Assembly (NCBI GenBank): GCA_015832175.1
Contig: WJXW01000014.1
Span: 744,001-808,000, forward strand
Reading direction: 5' to 3'
DNA length: 64,000 nucleotides
DNA from: Paraphaeosphaeria minitans
Taxonomy: Eukaryota; Ascomycota; Dothideomycetes; Pleosporales; Didymosphaeriaceae
Below are positions 43,381 to 54,931 of the stretch, one piece after another (the stretch's first letter is position 1; every line of letters begins with the position of its first letter). The notes under the pieces were generated by a model that was given only the letters and a program-made list of their open reading frames with translations, did no database searches and was not told the origin of the DNA. Both the position numbers and the translations under genes were made by a program.

Positions 43381-45332
43381 AGTTGGAATTCGGTGGTTGT
43401 CTATTCGTCTGATGCGGTGTTGGATGAATCCCAGCTTAGGGGTTGTTGTAGCCCAGGCTCAGCGTTCAGGGATGGTAGTCGCGAGTGAAAGTGAATGCTC
43501 GTCTGCCGCCCGGGGGTAGGTATATCTTCCCAAATAACACCTACCTCTAGCATACATACAAAGGTCATAGACGCGCTAAAACAAGGCATGAACCCCTGCA
43601 TGTAGCGGGAGCCTTGTTTCGCTCCCGCCATTGTGAGTTGTGGTCGACGGCTAGCCGGCTTGGACGCGCTTCTCCGTGGGCGCTTCCTGTGACGTAGCGT
43701 CACGTGCGGAACGGCCTTGGCAGCAACGATTCGCTGACAGGCGTGGTCTCCTGGATCGCGACAGAACGGAGACAAACAACAAAATGCCTTCTAGAAATTA
43801 CACATATTCTTTACAAGGCAGGAATAGTGTGCTATATAGTATGGTAAGACCTTGAACGTTGCAGTCTACGTGCGTGCTGCGTGTACGGTCGTCCTGGATC
43901 CTGCGCTCGACGTACTGGTGGGAGACGTGATCTTCTTCGAGGTCGGTAACATTACCCATGCTTACGAACAGCATATCCGTGTGGGCACTCACCTCGTTAA
44001 GATAAATGAAGAGAACCGCAGCTTCTGCGGTATTCTGAGCAATTAAAGATGACGAACCCTATAACATATTAGGTAGACCTATCGTACTGCCTAGTTCTAG
44101 ATTTACAAGAAGCCAAGGCTCGTGCGTACTGACAACTACCATACCGTACCGGTGCGAGATCCTCCTAGGTGCAAGATTACAATGCCGCTGCGCAACGAAA
44201 CCACCTACCTAGTAGATTTCTTAAGTACCTCCACGCTTCAAAGGCAATACAGACCGCAGCATCTCCAAACATCTCCAGCTTTTTGCATGTCTCGATGGTA
44301 GGTAGTGTGATCAACCACACTAGATACTTATATACTGTCATTCCATCGAGCCTAGGTACCTCCCGCCTACACGATTACGGTACTCTAGCATCCGCCACGA
44401 GCCGCATATCGCCATGCGGTAAGTATTTCGTTTCGGCATCCAAGACACCTAGGTAGGTAGCCAAAGCGAACAACACTGTCAAAGGTCATGGTTCTGCATC
44501 TGGTGCATTGTATATATTGGTGCTAAAGTAAGGAAACTACCAGGGCCGAGTAGCTAAGGTGTCCCTGCCAAGACCAAAGTCCCTGACAAACACCATTCCT
44601 CCCCCCGTAGATACCTAATAACGTGGACAGGTAGCCCGAAGCAAAAGCAGCACGGCATCACCATTCGTCGTCAACCTTCCCATGGAACCAGGGGAGGGGG
44701 ATAGGTAACCGAATCCCGAGCACCAGTAAAGAAGAAAAAAATTCATTCGCCAGCGAACGCGTCTACTCTCTATAAAAGTAGCAACCATGGTTGCGAATCC
44801 CAAAGCATCCAGATACCAGCTGTCTAGATGTCGTCGAGCCATCTACCGGCATAGGATCATACCTACCTCGTACCTATTAGCCGAACCCTAAACGACATCA
44901 ACTCTACTAGTACCCCTTGTGCACAATCAGTTTCGCCTTTGAAAAAGCCTTGAACTCTTGTGTCCAAGAAAACAATAGGGACATGATAGAGACAAAGTTT
45001 TTTTTCTTTTCGAAACTTGTTCTGTACCGTTTGATTGCTACGAACGAAATGCTGATCAGATGCGTCGTATATGCTCAGTCCCTGTTTCCCCTGTTTCCCC
45101 TGTTTCCCCTGTTCCCCTTCCTCCCCTGCCACCCCAGAAAAAAAAAGGGGAATTGCATACAGAAAAGCCCCAGCTTTTTCTGTTTCCCTCCATTCATCCA
45201 GCCATCCATCCATCCATTCATCCTCCATAAACGAACGTATCTACTCTCGGGTATCTCATCCAACACATCATACACTCCAAAAACAAAAAAAAAGAAACAA
45301 AATGCGAAAAGAAAACCTCCCCCCTCTTGAAC
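43381..45332. other. Intergenic region, CAP gene to fucosyltransferase-like gene
   Basis: 1.9 kb with several ACCTAGGT-type and TAGG motifs (for example 44447-44460), AT-rich parts and a (CCCTGTTT)n tract near 45077-45112. Short frames only. Confidence 0.55.
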
Positions 45333-47236
45333 CTACCACACGATCCCCCTCCAGTCAAACTCCCCATCAACATTGACCCAATCCCCCTTGCCCTCCCCCT
45401 TGCCAAACGCCCTCTCCCACCCCACCATCACCCCCAAAATCCTGCACCCCACCGAACTCACCGTGCAGACCACGACATCCGCACCCCCCACGACGGCAAG
45501 ATCCATCAGATACGCACGCCCCACGAGCTCCCGCAAGCTCCTCGCCGACTCGGGCACAGCGCCGGGGTCGTACGGCGCCTGCGCATCCTTGCTAGGCTGG
45601 CCGAGGCTGAAGAAGACGTCACGGTAGAAGCCGCCCTCCCAGCCCGTGATCTCGTCGAGCCAGGGGTTCTTCTTGCCCTGAGCGGCCTCGAGCGCGGCCT
45701 TTGTGGCGAGGATGATGCGGTCCTGTGCGCGGAGCGCGTTGGGGCCGAGCTCGCCCGTTTCGTAGACGGTGGGGTCGTCCGAGGCGAGGACGAGTTTGCT
45801 CGACGTGTGGCGCGCCAGGAGCGAGTCGCCCGCCTCGGAGCGCGCGGCGCGCGATTTGGACTTGGATGCGGGCGCGTTTTCGATGCGCGAGATGTATAGG
45901 TCGCGCGCCGTGTCCATGTACCGCGCGAAAGGGATGTAGTCCTCGCGGTACTGGAACTCGTAGGGGTGCTTGTCGCCCCGGCGGACGTGCAGCCCGATGC
46001 TGAGGCCGCCGTCCGCTTTGATGGGATCGTAAAGCCCGTGTGTGCGGTCTAGGACGTAGGTTGCGTCGTCGGGGCGGAGCTTGAAGAGCGCTTCATAGCC
46101 CGTGCGGAGGAGGGCGAAGATCTTGTGTTGGCGCTGGACGTACTGCTTGGTCGGGTCTTCGTATTCCTCGGTGAAGGCGTGGCCAAAGGTCGAGGTTACG
46201 GTTGCGCCCGAGACGACGAGGTGGCGGGCGCTGTGCGGGCAGGGTGTCATATGCGAGGGGGAAGGGGGGAGGCAGCCGGCGGCGGGTGGGGGGAGGAAGA
46301 AGGTGGAATATTTTCCGTAGGGCCTGTGGGGGTCAGTTATGCGTGGAATGAAGTGGAGAAGAGAAACACGACATACCATCGAGTGTCGTCGATGAAGAAG
46401 GTGCGGTTTTCCGCCATTGCGAGACCATACGACATCCACAGGCGCATCAACGTGTTGCCGAAGCCCGCATCGCTCGTCTCCATGACATAGGTGAGCGTCC
46501 TGTCGCAGACCTGCTGGCCGTACGTAGATTCTTTGTTCGCAATGGCGGCGTCATGCACGAAACCCTTCGGCCTGCCCGTCGCCTTGGTCTGCGGCAGCAG
46601 CCCCTGCGCCTCCGCATCCCCAATATCGACATAGTACTGGTCTTTCTGGTAGTACCCCAGCATCCTCCTCGCAATGCCGCCCTTCCCCTGTGCCTCCTCC
46701 CGCAGCTGCGCCTGCAACTCCATCGACTGCCCGCAGATATCGCGGTAATGTTGCGGCTTGAGCGGGAACTCATAAGTCGCCGGTATGGACACAGTCCACT
46801 TCGATTTGCCCTTTGGATCCTGCACAATCACGGCCGACGGCTCCTCCGGCAGCATATTTCCCCCCACCATCTCCCACTCCCCCGCCTGCTCGTACGGCGC
46901 GGCCTCTTGCTGACGGTGCGCGTACATCTGGCGCAGGACGAGCCAAATGAGCACCGCGACACCACACCCCCCTATCAGCAGGCGCTTGACGAGCCTCGCC
47001 TGGCTCGTCGACGGCTGCTTCTTCCCATGTCTGGGTATCAGACTCGGCAGGCTAGGACTCGGCGGGGGACTCGGACCCAGCAGCCCTCTTCTGGACGCGA
47101 GGTTGGGCGAGAGTAGGGTGGCCGAGGTGATGGAGGGGCTGAGCTGGGTGTACGACGCCGTAGAGCCGACCGTCAGGTTGTTCGGATTGCGGCGCGCGTG
47201 CATCTTCCTGAAGCTCTTGGTGGCCTGGTTGAGCAT
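45333..47236 (-). CDS. Fucosyltransferase-like type II membrane protein
   Basis: Two exons, 47236-46377 and 46323-45333, encode 616 residues. The 53-bp intron splits DDTRW/PYGKYSTFF. A single membrane helix (LLIGGCGVAVLIWLVL) lies after a short basic, Ser/Pro-rich cytosolic part, the layout of a Golgi glycosyltransferase. The catalytic half contains TSDAGFGNTLMRLWMSYGLA, an N-terminal motif typical of GDP-fucose-using folds, and GLHVRRGDKHPYEFQYREDY, where HVRRGD resembles motif I of alpha-1,6 and NodZ fucosyltransferases. The C-terminal VGGADVVVCTVSSVGCRILG is the usual sugar-nucleotide end motif. Sugar donor and acceptor are inference. The frame is open to 47503, but 47236 (MLNQATKSFRKMHARR) or 47203 gives a normal short cytosolic tail; an upstream ATG at 47503 is possible. 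Confidence 0.78.
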
Positions 47237-47727
47237 CCTCCCGAACGGACAGACGAGCTGCGCCCTGCTTCCAATTCCTTTTGGAAAGTCTGGCTGCTGA
47301 CTATTGGGGCCGGTGCTGACGCGGGCCGCTGGCGTTCCAATGACGGTATATGTGCGGTTGGATGGGACGCTACCTGTCCCTGCAGGAAGTTGTCGAATGG
47401 CGTGTTCTCCGCGATGGTTTTTCCCGGAATAACGAGACGAGAGCGGGTTCCAGGGCGATGTCCAGGTCAGATCAGAGAGCGTAAGAAGGAAAGAAAACAA
47501 CAAGGTATGGGCCTAGGAAAGCGGAAAGGATGGTAAGAATATACAGCACGGGCTCGCTCAGCGCGCACTCATCAGCGTGTCCAAAAGTCCAAGTCCAAGT
47601 CGAAGGCGGAGAAGGAAGAAGGGCACGAACACTGCTCTCTCGCGCTCTCTCTCTCTCGATAACAGGTTCACAGCAGATGGGAAACAAGACAGGCTTCGAT
47701 GGCCATCCAGGAAACGTCGTCCAACGG

Positions 47728-47766
47728 GGCGGGCGGGCAGGTAGGCAGGCAGGCAGGCAGGCAGGC
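47728..47766. repeat. (GGCA)n array
   Basis: GGCGGGCA and GGTA steps followed by about six GGCA units. Confidence 0.9.
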
Positions 47767-48420
47767 GGACGGGCGACGGAGAAAGTGACCAGTCCTTCCA
47801 GAGGCGGCCATGTAATTTGGCAAGGACGACTCGCATGAAGCGTCTGAAGCTCACAGCGTTTGGGGCACAGACGCCCGGTGATGCAGGCAGCCTTGTCCTG
47901 TGGGAGGGTTTCTGGTGCGGGCGGCGGGCGGCCTTTTGCGCGGCGTGGGACCATCCGGCGCCGGCGTCGTGGTGATGGTGACAGGTGCGTTGCAACTGGC
48001 CCGGAGTCGCGTTTCAGGCCGTCGATCGGCGCAGCCGAGCATCCCTGCGTGATGTCGAAGGATGTGCCAATTACCGTACCTAGTCTAATAATGCTCGAAA
48101 TGCGTAGATTGATGCAGGTAATTTCTTAGCGCTGGAGAGTGACTGCCTATGTAGGTGCTAGATAGTAGATGGGTACCTTTGAGTGAGCAGAACATGGTCG
48201 CTGTAAAAGATAAGTACAGAACGTGCATGCTTGCGGCTACACATGGCCGCCCTAGCATCGCCGTCACAATCTTGGAATCTCGTATTTACCGTACTTGTGA
48301 CCGTAATCAGATACGGGTTTTGGTAACACGGCGACACATCCCATCCCTCGTGATGCCACCGCGGGCGGAGGACAAGTGTCTCGTTCCACCTGTTGTGGTT
48401 ATGGTCTGGGAGGTGAACCT

Positions 48421-48677
48421 GTTCTAGTCTGGGAGATGCCCCGTTCTAGTCTGGGAGATGCCCCGTTCTAGTACCTATAGGAGATGCCCCGTTCTAGTAC
48501 CTATAGGAGATGCCCCCGTTCTAGTACCTATGGGAGATGGCCCCGTTCTAGTACCTATGGGAGATGGCCCCGTTCTAGTACCTATGGGAGATGCCCCCGT
48601 TCTAGTATGGGAGATGCCCCCGTTCTAGTACCTATGGGAGATGCCCCCGTTCTAGTATGGGAGATGCCCCCGTTCTA
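48421..48677. repeat. Minisatellite, 10 copies, two unit lengths
   Basis: Each unit begins GTTCTAGT and ends GGGAGATGCCCC(C). Long units of 26-27 bp carry ACCTAT after the core and short ones of 22-23 bp lack it. Long and short units alternate in the right half, as in higher-order duplication. Confidence 0.95.
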
Positions 48678-49081
48678 CCGGTAGTAGTCTGGGACATGTC
48701 CGTATCCATACAGGCTACCTACAGGCTACCTGCGCGTCGCCGGGCATGCGCGTCACCTCGTCGACACCTATACCATCATCCACAAATGCCTCGGACAACC
48801 CTGGATTCCGCCGTGGCGTCGAACCAGCAGCACGCTCAGCAACCACCCGCACGCTGAAACACGGTCCGCCGGACTCCGGCACCACGCTACGATACGCTAC
48901 CTACGCCTCGCGCCCAGCACTGCACACAAGCAGCATGCCGAACTGCACTCCTCGCGCTCAAGCGACGCAATACGCAAAATTTTACAGCCAAGGGGGCCGC
49001 CACCACAGTATAACCGAAAAACCCACCTCCGCTGCGACAACCAAGCACCAGTCCAGCCCCAAAGCAGCACCCTTGCGTCGA

Positions 49082-49116
49082 GTAGGTAGGTAGGTAGGTA
49101 GGTAGGTAGGTAGGTA
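49082..49116. repeat. (TAGG)n tetranucleotide array
   Basis: About eight perfect TAGG units. Confidence 0.95.
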
Positions 49117-49373
49117 GTCACGCACGTGCATCAAGTAGACAGCTAGCTAGCCTCCCGAGAGCATCGCGTCTCCGGAGACGTGAACACGTCAGAACCGCTG
49201 GATTGAATGCAACATGCAAGGAGAATACGGGGTATCAAATCGAGAATCTCCCAACCGCGCAGACGGCCACGCCCGCTGCACAAACGGAGGGAAAAAAAAG
49301 CCAGTCCAAGCAAACCCCCCCCCCTCCCCGACTGCGCAAGCCGTGCAGTCTAAACCTACTAAGACAGGTGTTC

Positions 49374-49494
49374 GAGGGAAAAGAAAAGAAGAAGATGAAG
49401 ATGAAGATGAAGAAGAACAAGAAGAAGAAGAAGAACAAGAAGAAGAAAAGAAGGGGGAAAAAAAAGAAGAAAAAAAGGTACAAGGAGAAGGAGA
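49374..49494 (+). repeat. GAA/GAT-rich polypurine tract
   Basis: About 120 bases on the plus strand are almost only A and G, with GAAGAT and GAA steps and short A runs. Mirror-symmetric parts of this kind can form triplex DNA; that is inference. Confidence 0.9.
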
Positions 49495-49737
49495 ACATAC
49501 AAACGAGGCGCCTGTCACCTTCGGCGGGGCTCTGTCCAACCTGTCCGATAAAAAAACTCCCTTGCGCCTTGCTCTGCGAGAGGAAAACAAACAAGATGCC
49601 ACCGTACACATCTGAACATTACGTGCTTCACTCCGCATGTCTTACCATCCTAACCATTTGCCTCTTTCGTGGTGGGAGAGAAGAAGCGTCGTTCAAGTCG
49701 TGTGCATGCGCTGCACTCCCGAGCGTCGTGGTACACA

Positions 49738-52700
49738 TCAGAGCTCGTTGACCGGACGAAGACTGCTCCGTCGTTGCCCGCCAATCGCATTGGCATCCCC
49801 CGGTAGGCTGCTGCGTCGCATCTCAGCGCTGGCGCGCCGCACCTCGTTTGACTTCATCAGCTGCTCGAGCAAGTTATCGATTTCATGCTGAGCGTTGCGC
49901 TCTGGTCTCGCCGACGTCAGCGACAGCGTTCTCGGGCTGCCAGTGCCCACGTGCCGCTCCGCCACGGCTGAAGTCATCGAGAATGCTCTCGGGCCGGTAA
50001 TCACCAGCGATCCTCTTGGAACCATGATGCCATTGCTGCAGCTGCCACCATCGCTGCGCTGCTGCGATGTTCTTCTGCTTCCTGGTGACCCGTCGCTGCC
50101 AAGTTCTTGTGCTGTCTCGTTCTTCTTACGCGCCGAGGTAAGAGCTGCAATCATGCGCTCCTTGTCCTCCAACTGTGCTCGCAGGCTGGAGATTTGGGCA
50201 TCCTTTTCTGCGATGGTCGATAGGAGGCCACCCTCCTCGCTGCTACCGCCCACCTTCTGCGAGAGCGACATCGACACCCGAGAGTGGCTGGCTCTCCGCG
50301 CTTGCAGTAGCCGCTTCTCCAGCGTCGCTATGTATCGGTTCTTGTCGACGAGATCGCTCTGCAGTGAGTGGATTTGCGCCGACTGGCTTGCCGTGCCGTC
50401 GCCATCGTCACCAAGAGAGTCCTCATCCTCGTCCCCATCGATAGGCACCGCTGAAAGGGTGATTTGGGAGCCTCTTTTCGGCACTTCGAGCGTGACCTGG
50501 CTTGCTGACGACCGAACCGATGCTGGCCGAAAGTCGCTGACCGTCGAACCCCGTTGGAGACTCATCGATGAGAAGGATCGACCGTTGTTGACGCCTAGTG
50601 ACTTGGAACTCAGGATCAGCCGGTTCAAGTGGTCAATTCGTTCCTTGAGCGCTGTCCTCGCGATTTGCATCTCCACCATCTGCTCTTCGCGACGATGTCT
50701 GTCTTCTAGCTCTCGTGCCTTTTCCACTTCTTCGTCCTTATCCTGCTCTGCATGTTCAGAGTGTGTCTCTTCTGCCTTCTTCTTCTCTTCGAGTTGCTTT
50801 CTAAGCTCTTCAATCTCCAGACGATATCGATCGAGGAGTGCTCGACTTCCGGCATCGCCAGCAGCACCGAGCGACTCGTCCGCCTTCTTCGCGTGGCTGA
50901 CTATGTTATTCTTGGCGCGCGATGCAAACTTCAGCGTGCTCAGTGTCTCTCCAATGTGCGTATTAGTGGCGGCGCTGCTACCGCTTGCGCCAATCTGGAT
51001 GGTGCACAGGATGCTGACAAGAGCACCACCCGAGAGAGCACCTTGTAGGAGGCGTGTAAGTTTGCTGTCGCGATACGGCAAGTGCTTCTCTTTGCTAGAC
51101 TTGTCCTTGTCCGAGGTCGCCTTATCCTTGTCTCCGGACAATCGCGCAATCACTGTTCCGAGAGTAAGCAGACTTTTGTTGATGTGAGACCCTTCCGTCC
51201 GCCTCTCCTTGTTGTCCGCGGCCTTTTCAGATCCAGCCAAGTCAATGAGGCTTAGAGTAGAAACACGAACACCACCAGGCGTGATAGGCGTCCGCTTAGA
51301 CTCTTTGAGGGTCCCGACAGCACCGCGCTCCCTGCTTTCCACAACGATTTGAACAACGGCGTGACTTCGCGAACTCCTTGCGTTGAACTGCGTTCCTGCC
51401 ACTCGTCGTGCATTGTCACCACGCGCAATAACTCTCAGCAGCTGTGTCGGGCTTTGCACAATCTCCTCCTTGAGCGGTGTTGCGTAAACACCGCGCTTGC
51501 TGTCCTCTCTCAACTTGATTTCCTCCTGAGCTCCGGGTTGGCCGTTTGCACCCGCAATGGGTCCAGCGAGTAGATCGTGGATCTTTTCGTTGTAGATCTC
51601 CAAGTAGCTGACGCGCAGAAGAAATTCTCGGTGTGGTGTCTCACGAATGTAGGAGAAGATGTCGGTAATGGCCAATGGAATCACACCGGGGTTCGTTGCA
51701 GTTCCTTGCATGGAGAAGGTCTTGCCTGTGCCCGTCATACCATAGGCGAATACGGTGCCGTGGTAGCCCTCCATAACCCGACGAACCAGTCGTTTCGCAG
51801 CTGCATCGTACACGCGACCATTGTTGTCCTGGGTATCAAATACGTTGTCTGCAACATTACCAATTAGCCAGGCTCGCAGCCTCATGCATCATGCAGTGCG
51901 ACATACCATAGTAGTGATCCCCGCCATCACGACCTCTATAAGAGATGAGCGCCCTCTTGTTGCTCACTTCCCACTCCGTCTCCGTGTCTTGCTTGGTGTC
52001 TTTGGCGCCAGCGTCGGGCCGCACTCGCACACTGACTATGACGTTGCCCTTGCCATCTTTCTGTGTCGCACTATCGTCTGGCATGGTGCTCGCACCTGCG
52101 TGATTTTGCGCGTCTTCGTCTCCGATGTCCTCGAACGTGGTTGCGCTTGTGGCGTAGGATCCTTGGGCGGATGAACTCCGGCTCTGGGGCGGCGATGGCA
52201 GGCTTAAATGGTTTCCGTCGACGGCAAGCGACTCGCCGCTGCCGTTGAGCAGGCTCGGTGGGGACAGCGGCGACTTCCCTATGAGGCTGCGACCGCCGAC
52301 ATTCGAGACTCGCGGCGTCGTCTTTTTGAGACTGGTTCTCCTGGCGGGTGCGATTGGGGGCTTGAAACCGGGAGCGATTCTCGAATCCACGGTTTCACCG
52401 TTGGGGGTCGAGCTGGCCGACAGAGGGCTGGGCGGGTGGCTTCCTAGCCTGCTGGCATGTTTTGGGGGCTGGGGGAAGGCGCCGATGCTGACTGTTTTGC
52501 GCAGCGTCTTTCCGGGCGGCAGAGGACCGGCGGACGATTCGGTGGCGGTCAGGGTCGGGATGGTTGGGACGTTGGAGGTGGAACTGGTGTGGCCCCTCGT
52601 CACAGGGCGCTGGGGGGAGGAGACAGCCCTCGTGTTGTTGGCTCGGGCGGGCAGCAGCGAAGCTGATGATGAACGCGAAGCGGATCCCACATTCGAAACG

Positions 52701-52789
52701 CGCGACTTTGCCACTGGTAGCGAGGGCAGTGGGCCCGTCGGCGGCGCAATCGATGGGCGCGACGGGCGTGGCAGGGCGTGGCTCGTCAT
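49738..52789 (-). CDS. KIP2: Kip2-type (kinesin-7 related) motor protein
   Basis: Two exons, 52789-51907 and 51848-49738, encode 997 residues. The 58-bp intron splits the motor domain at YYG/DNVFD. A 250-residue Ser/Pro-rich basic N-terminal extension precedes the motor, which starts GNVIVSVRVRPDA. The P-loop is GMTGTGKT near 330, switch I NARSSRSHAVV, switch II LIDLAGSEKA, and the microtubule-binding loop region HINKSLLTLGTVIARLSG. The neck and coiled coil (LDRYRLEIEELRKQLEEKKK, DEEVEKARELEDRHRREEQM) follow, then a Ser-rich tail with another helix (SLQSDLVDKNRYIATLEKRL). A long basic leader plus N-terminal motor is the layout of yeast Kip2 and Aspergillus KipA, which carry dynein or plus-end factors along microtubules. 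Assignment within the CENP-E/Kip2 group is by architecture. Confidence 0.88.
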
Positions 52790-52920
52790 ACTTGTGCTGG
52801 AGTGTGTTCGCGGTGGTGCGCGGTGAGCTGCAGCGCTGTTGTTGGGCTCGCAGCGACGGTCCTCGATGTCGAGCCTGGGGTTGCCGGCCTACCGCGCATG
52901 CATATCCCGGCCGCTTGCCT

Positions 52921-52957
52921 ACTGTCTCTCTCTCTGTCTCTCTCTCTCTCTCTCTCG
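52921..52957. repeat. (TC)n microsatellite
   Basis: TCTC runs broken by a single G, 130-170 bp upstream of the kinesin start, probably in its leader. Confidence 0.9.
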
Positions 52958-53240
52958 CGGCGACAACACGCGCTTCGGCGTTTGGCAAAAGAGGAACGCA
53001 GCGTCGCCAGCCTGCGCGTTGCAGTATTGCCTCGAGTTGACGGCGGCGTGGTGTGACGCGGGCGGGGAGGACCCGGCGTAGGCTGCCCAAAAGCGCTGGG
53101 GGGCGTCAACAGAGCTTAACGGCTGGTTGCAGGGCAACAGGGTCCGGTTTGCCGACCGGCACGTTGCTTCACGTGTAGCAGCGGGACGGGCGAACACGAC
53201 ACCGGCGACCAGGTGGTGAGGGCAGCGGAGGATAGCACGA

Positions 53241-53434
53241 CTTGGCGGGAGCAGCAAAGGATTGGACGGTTTGGTGAGAGCAGCAGAGGATAGAACGGCT
53301 TGGTTGGGTGGTGGGAGCAGCAAAGGAGAGAAGGGCTCGGTGGGAGCAGTACAGGAGAAGGGCTCGGTGGGAGCAGTACAGGAGAGAACGGCTTGGTGGG
53401 AGCAGCAAAGGAGAGAAGGGCTTGGTGAAGAAGC
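53241..53434. repeat. 29-bp minisatellite, six to seven copies
   Basis: The core GGTGGGAGCAGCAAAGGAGA followed by GAAGGGCTT or variants recurs with lengths of 27-37 bp, mostly 29. Confidence 0.85.
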
Positions 53435-54309
53435 ACCCCAGGGTCCAGCAGCAGCAGTGGCTCTGAGCAGGAGGAGGGAGCGCTCCGAGCAGGGAAAAGG
53501 AGCTCGGATGTGGAGCGTTGAAGGCGCGTGCCAGGGGAGTCGGCCGGGGCAGCCTGGCTGTGGAAAGCGGCTCGAGGGATCAACGAGCGACGCAGAGTGC
53601 GGAGAGCAGGTCCAAGGGGGCCGGCATGCGATCAGAGGACGATGCACCGGCGTTGGAAAAAGCAAACAGCACTCGTGCTGCTCTCGAAAAGGGGGTTCAA
53701 GACGCGTGGGGTAGTAGATACTAGATAGATAGTAGACGCCCAAGTGCAGCTTCACTCGAAAAAGTGGCAGCGGGACCAACCCGAACTGGCACTGTGACTG
53801 ACTCTCGCCGCTCGCGCATCCTCCATCCGCTCTTGCAGATCGGGGGAACCATATCGTTGGTGCCAATCACACGATGGCGACTGCGCCAGGCCATGTACAC
53901 TCGAATGTCCGACAGCCACTGGAATCCACGGGAGTCGTCTTCACCCAGCCAGTGACGGTCGTGCCGCCGTTCATCTCCAGAAGAGCCCATGGATGGTCCT
54001 CCTGCCGATGACCCGGGAAACATCTTGCATAAACTCGCAATGTCGCGACCCCCGTCACCTGCAGACATTCCTACGCATAGGTAGGTACCGTACCCGCCGC
54101 TAGTCTCTCTTAGACTGCTTTTATCGCCCCCATTCCACCCATCCACAGCTCGGTGCCGCGAAACCACCATGGATATGTCAATCCGTCCAGTACGCCTGCT
54201 AAGCCACACGCCCTACCTACTCCATCGTGATTGGGATTCAGCACAATCTCCGGGTCACGCTGCGGTCACCGAATGCAACAGGATGCGCGACCGGAGTCCC
54301 ATCAGTCGT

Positions 54310-54341
54310 GGGTAGGTAGGTAGGTAGGTAGGTAGGTAGGT
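54310..54341. repeat. (TAGG)n tetranucleotide array
   Basis: About eight perfect TAGG units. Confidence 0.95.
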
Positions 54342-54419
54342 ATGTGCATCACGCCAAGTCTCGTGATGCCTTCAGCCACCGCAACGCATGCCTCGGCCCG
54401 GCAGATCAAGAGGCACTGA

Positions 54420-54588
54420 CAGTGCTCTCCAACACGACCATGGTGGATCTTGGCACTGCACAGTGCTCTCCAACACGACCATGGTGCATTTCAGTGCTGC
54501 ACAGTGCTCTCCAACCCGATCACGGAGGATCTCAGCGCTGCACAGTGCTCCCAAACACGATCACGGTGGATCTCAGCGCTGCACAGTG
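54420..54588. repeat. 41-bp minisatellite, four copies
   Basis: The unit starts CAGTGCTCTCCAACACGA and ends AGCGCTGCA; four copies differ by a few substitutions and small indels. Confidence 0.92.
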
Positions 54589-54931
54589 CACGCCAATCCC
54601 TCCGCGTCGTCTCCATCTGTCATGGCCTTCACTAGCCGCCGTCAACAGCGCCACTGCACCGCGGTGGAGAGCGCGTTCTCGTGCGCTATACATGCAACAG
54701 CCTGGGGTGCTCCTAACGTTTCCTAACGTATCCTCGTCCCACGCAATAGCCCCTACATCCGGGTACGCTGCGACTGTTGACTAACCAGACAAGACAATGC
54801 AGTTCCGATGGTCTGGTCCCAGACAATGTACACGTAACATCGGTACCGAGTGTATCAGATTCTTCCATAGTGGCGCCTCATCTAACAGGCGAGGGCGTGC
54901 TGCTCGTCGTACCATATCTTGTATACAACGT

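Larger units (their letters stand above)
47237..49737. other. Intergenic region with minisatellite and polypurine tract
   Basis: 2.5 kb holding a GGCA array (47728-47766), a 10-copy minisatellite (48421-48677), a TAGG array (49082-49116) and a 120-bp purine tract (49374-49494). Lys/Glu-rich open frames over the last are repeat-made. No gene is supported. Confidence 0.6.
52790..54931. other. Intergenic region with two minisatellites
   Basis: 2.1 kb upstream of the kinesin gene, containing a TC microsatellite (52921-52957), a 29-bp-type minisatellite (53241-53434), a TAGG array (54310-54341) and a 41-bp minisatellite (54420-54588). The open frames across these arrays are repeat-made; no gene is supported. 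Confidence 0.6.

Noticed and set aside
43740..45000. Search for tRNA genes or other structured RNA, including near 44800
   Set aside because: A GTTGCGAATCCC-like T-loop motif occurs, but no cloverleaf could be paired around it.
49203..49751. 182-codon plus-strand frame rich in Lys and Glu
   Set aside because: It is created by the GAA polypurine tract; the flanks have no protein signature.
53116..53866. Ser/Pro-rich minus-strand frames of 155-315 codons upstream of the kinesin
   Set aside because: Translation of the 29-bp minisatellite; neighbouring frames show the same repeat.
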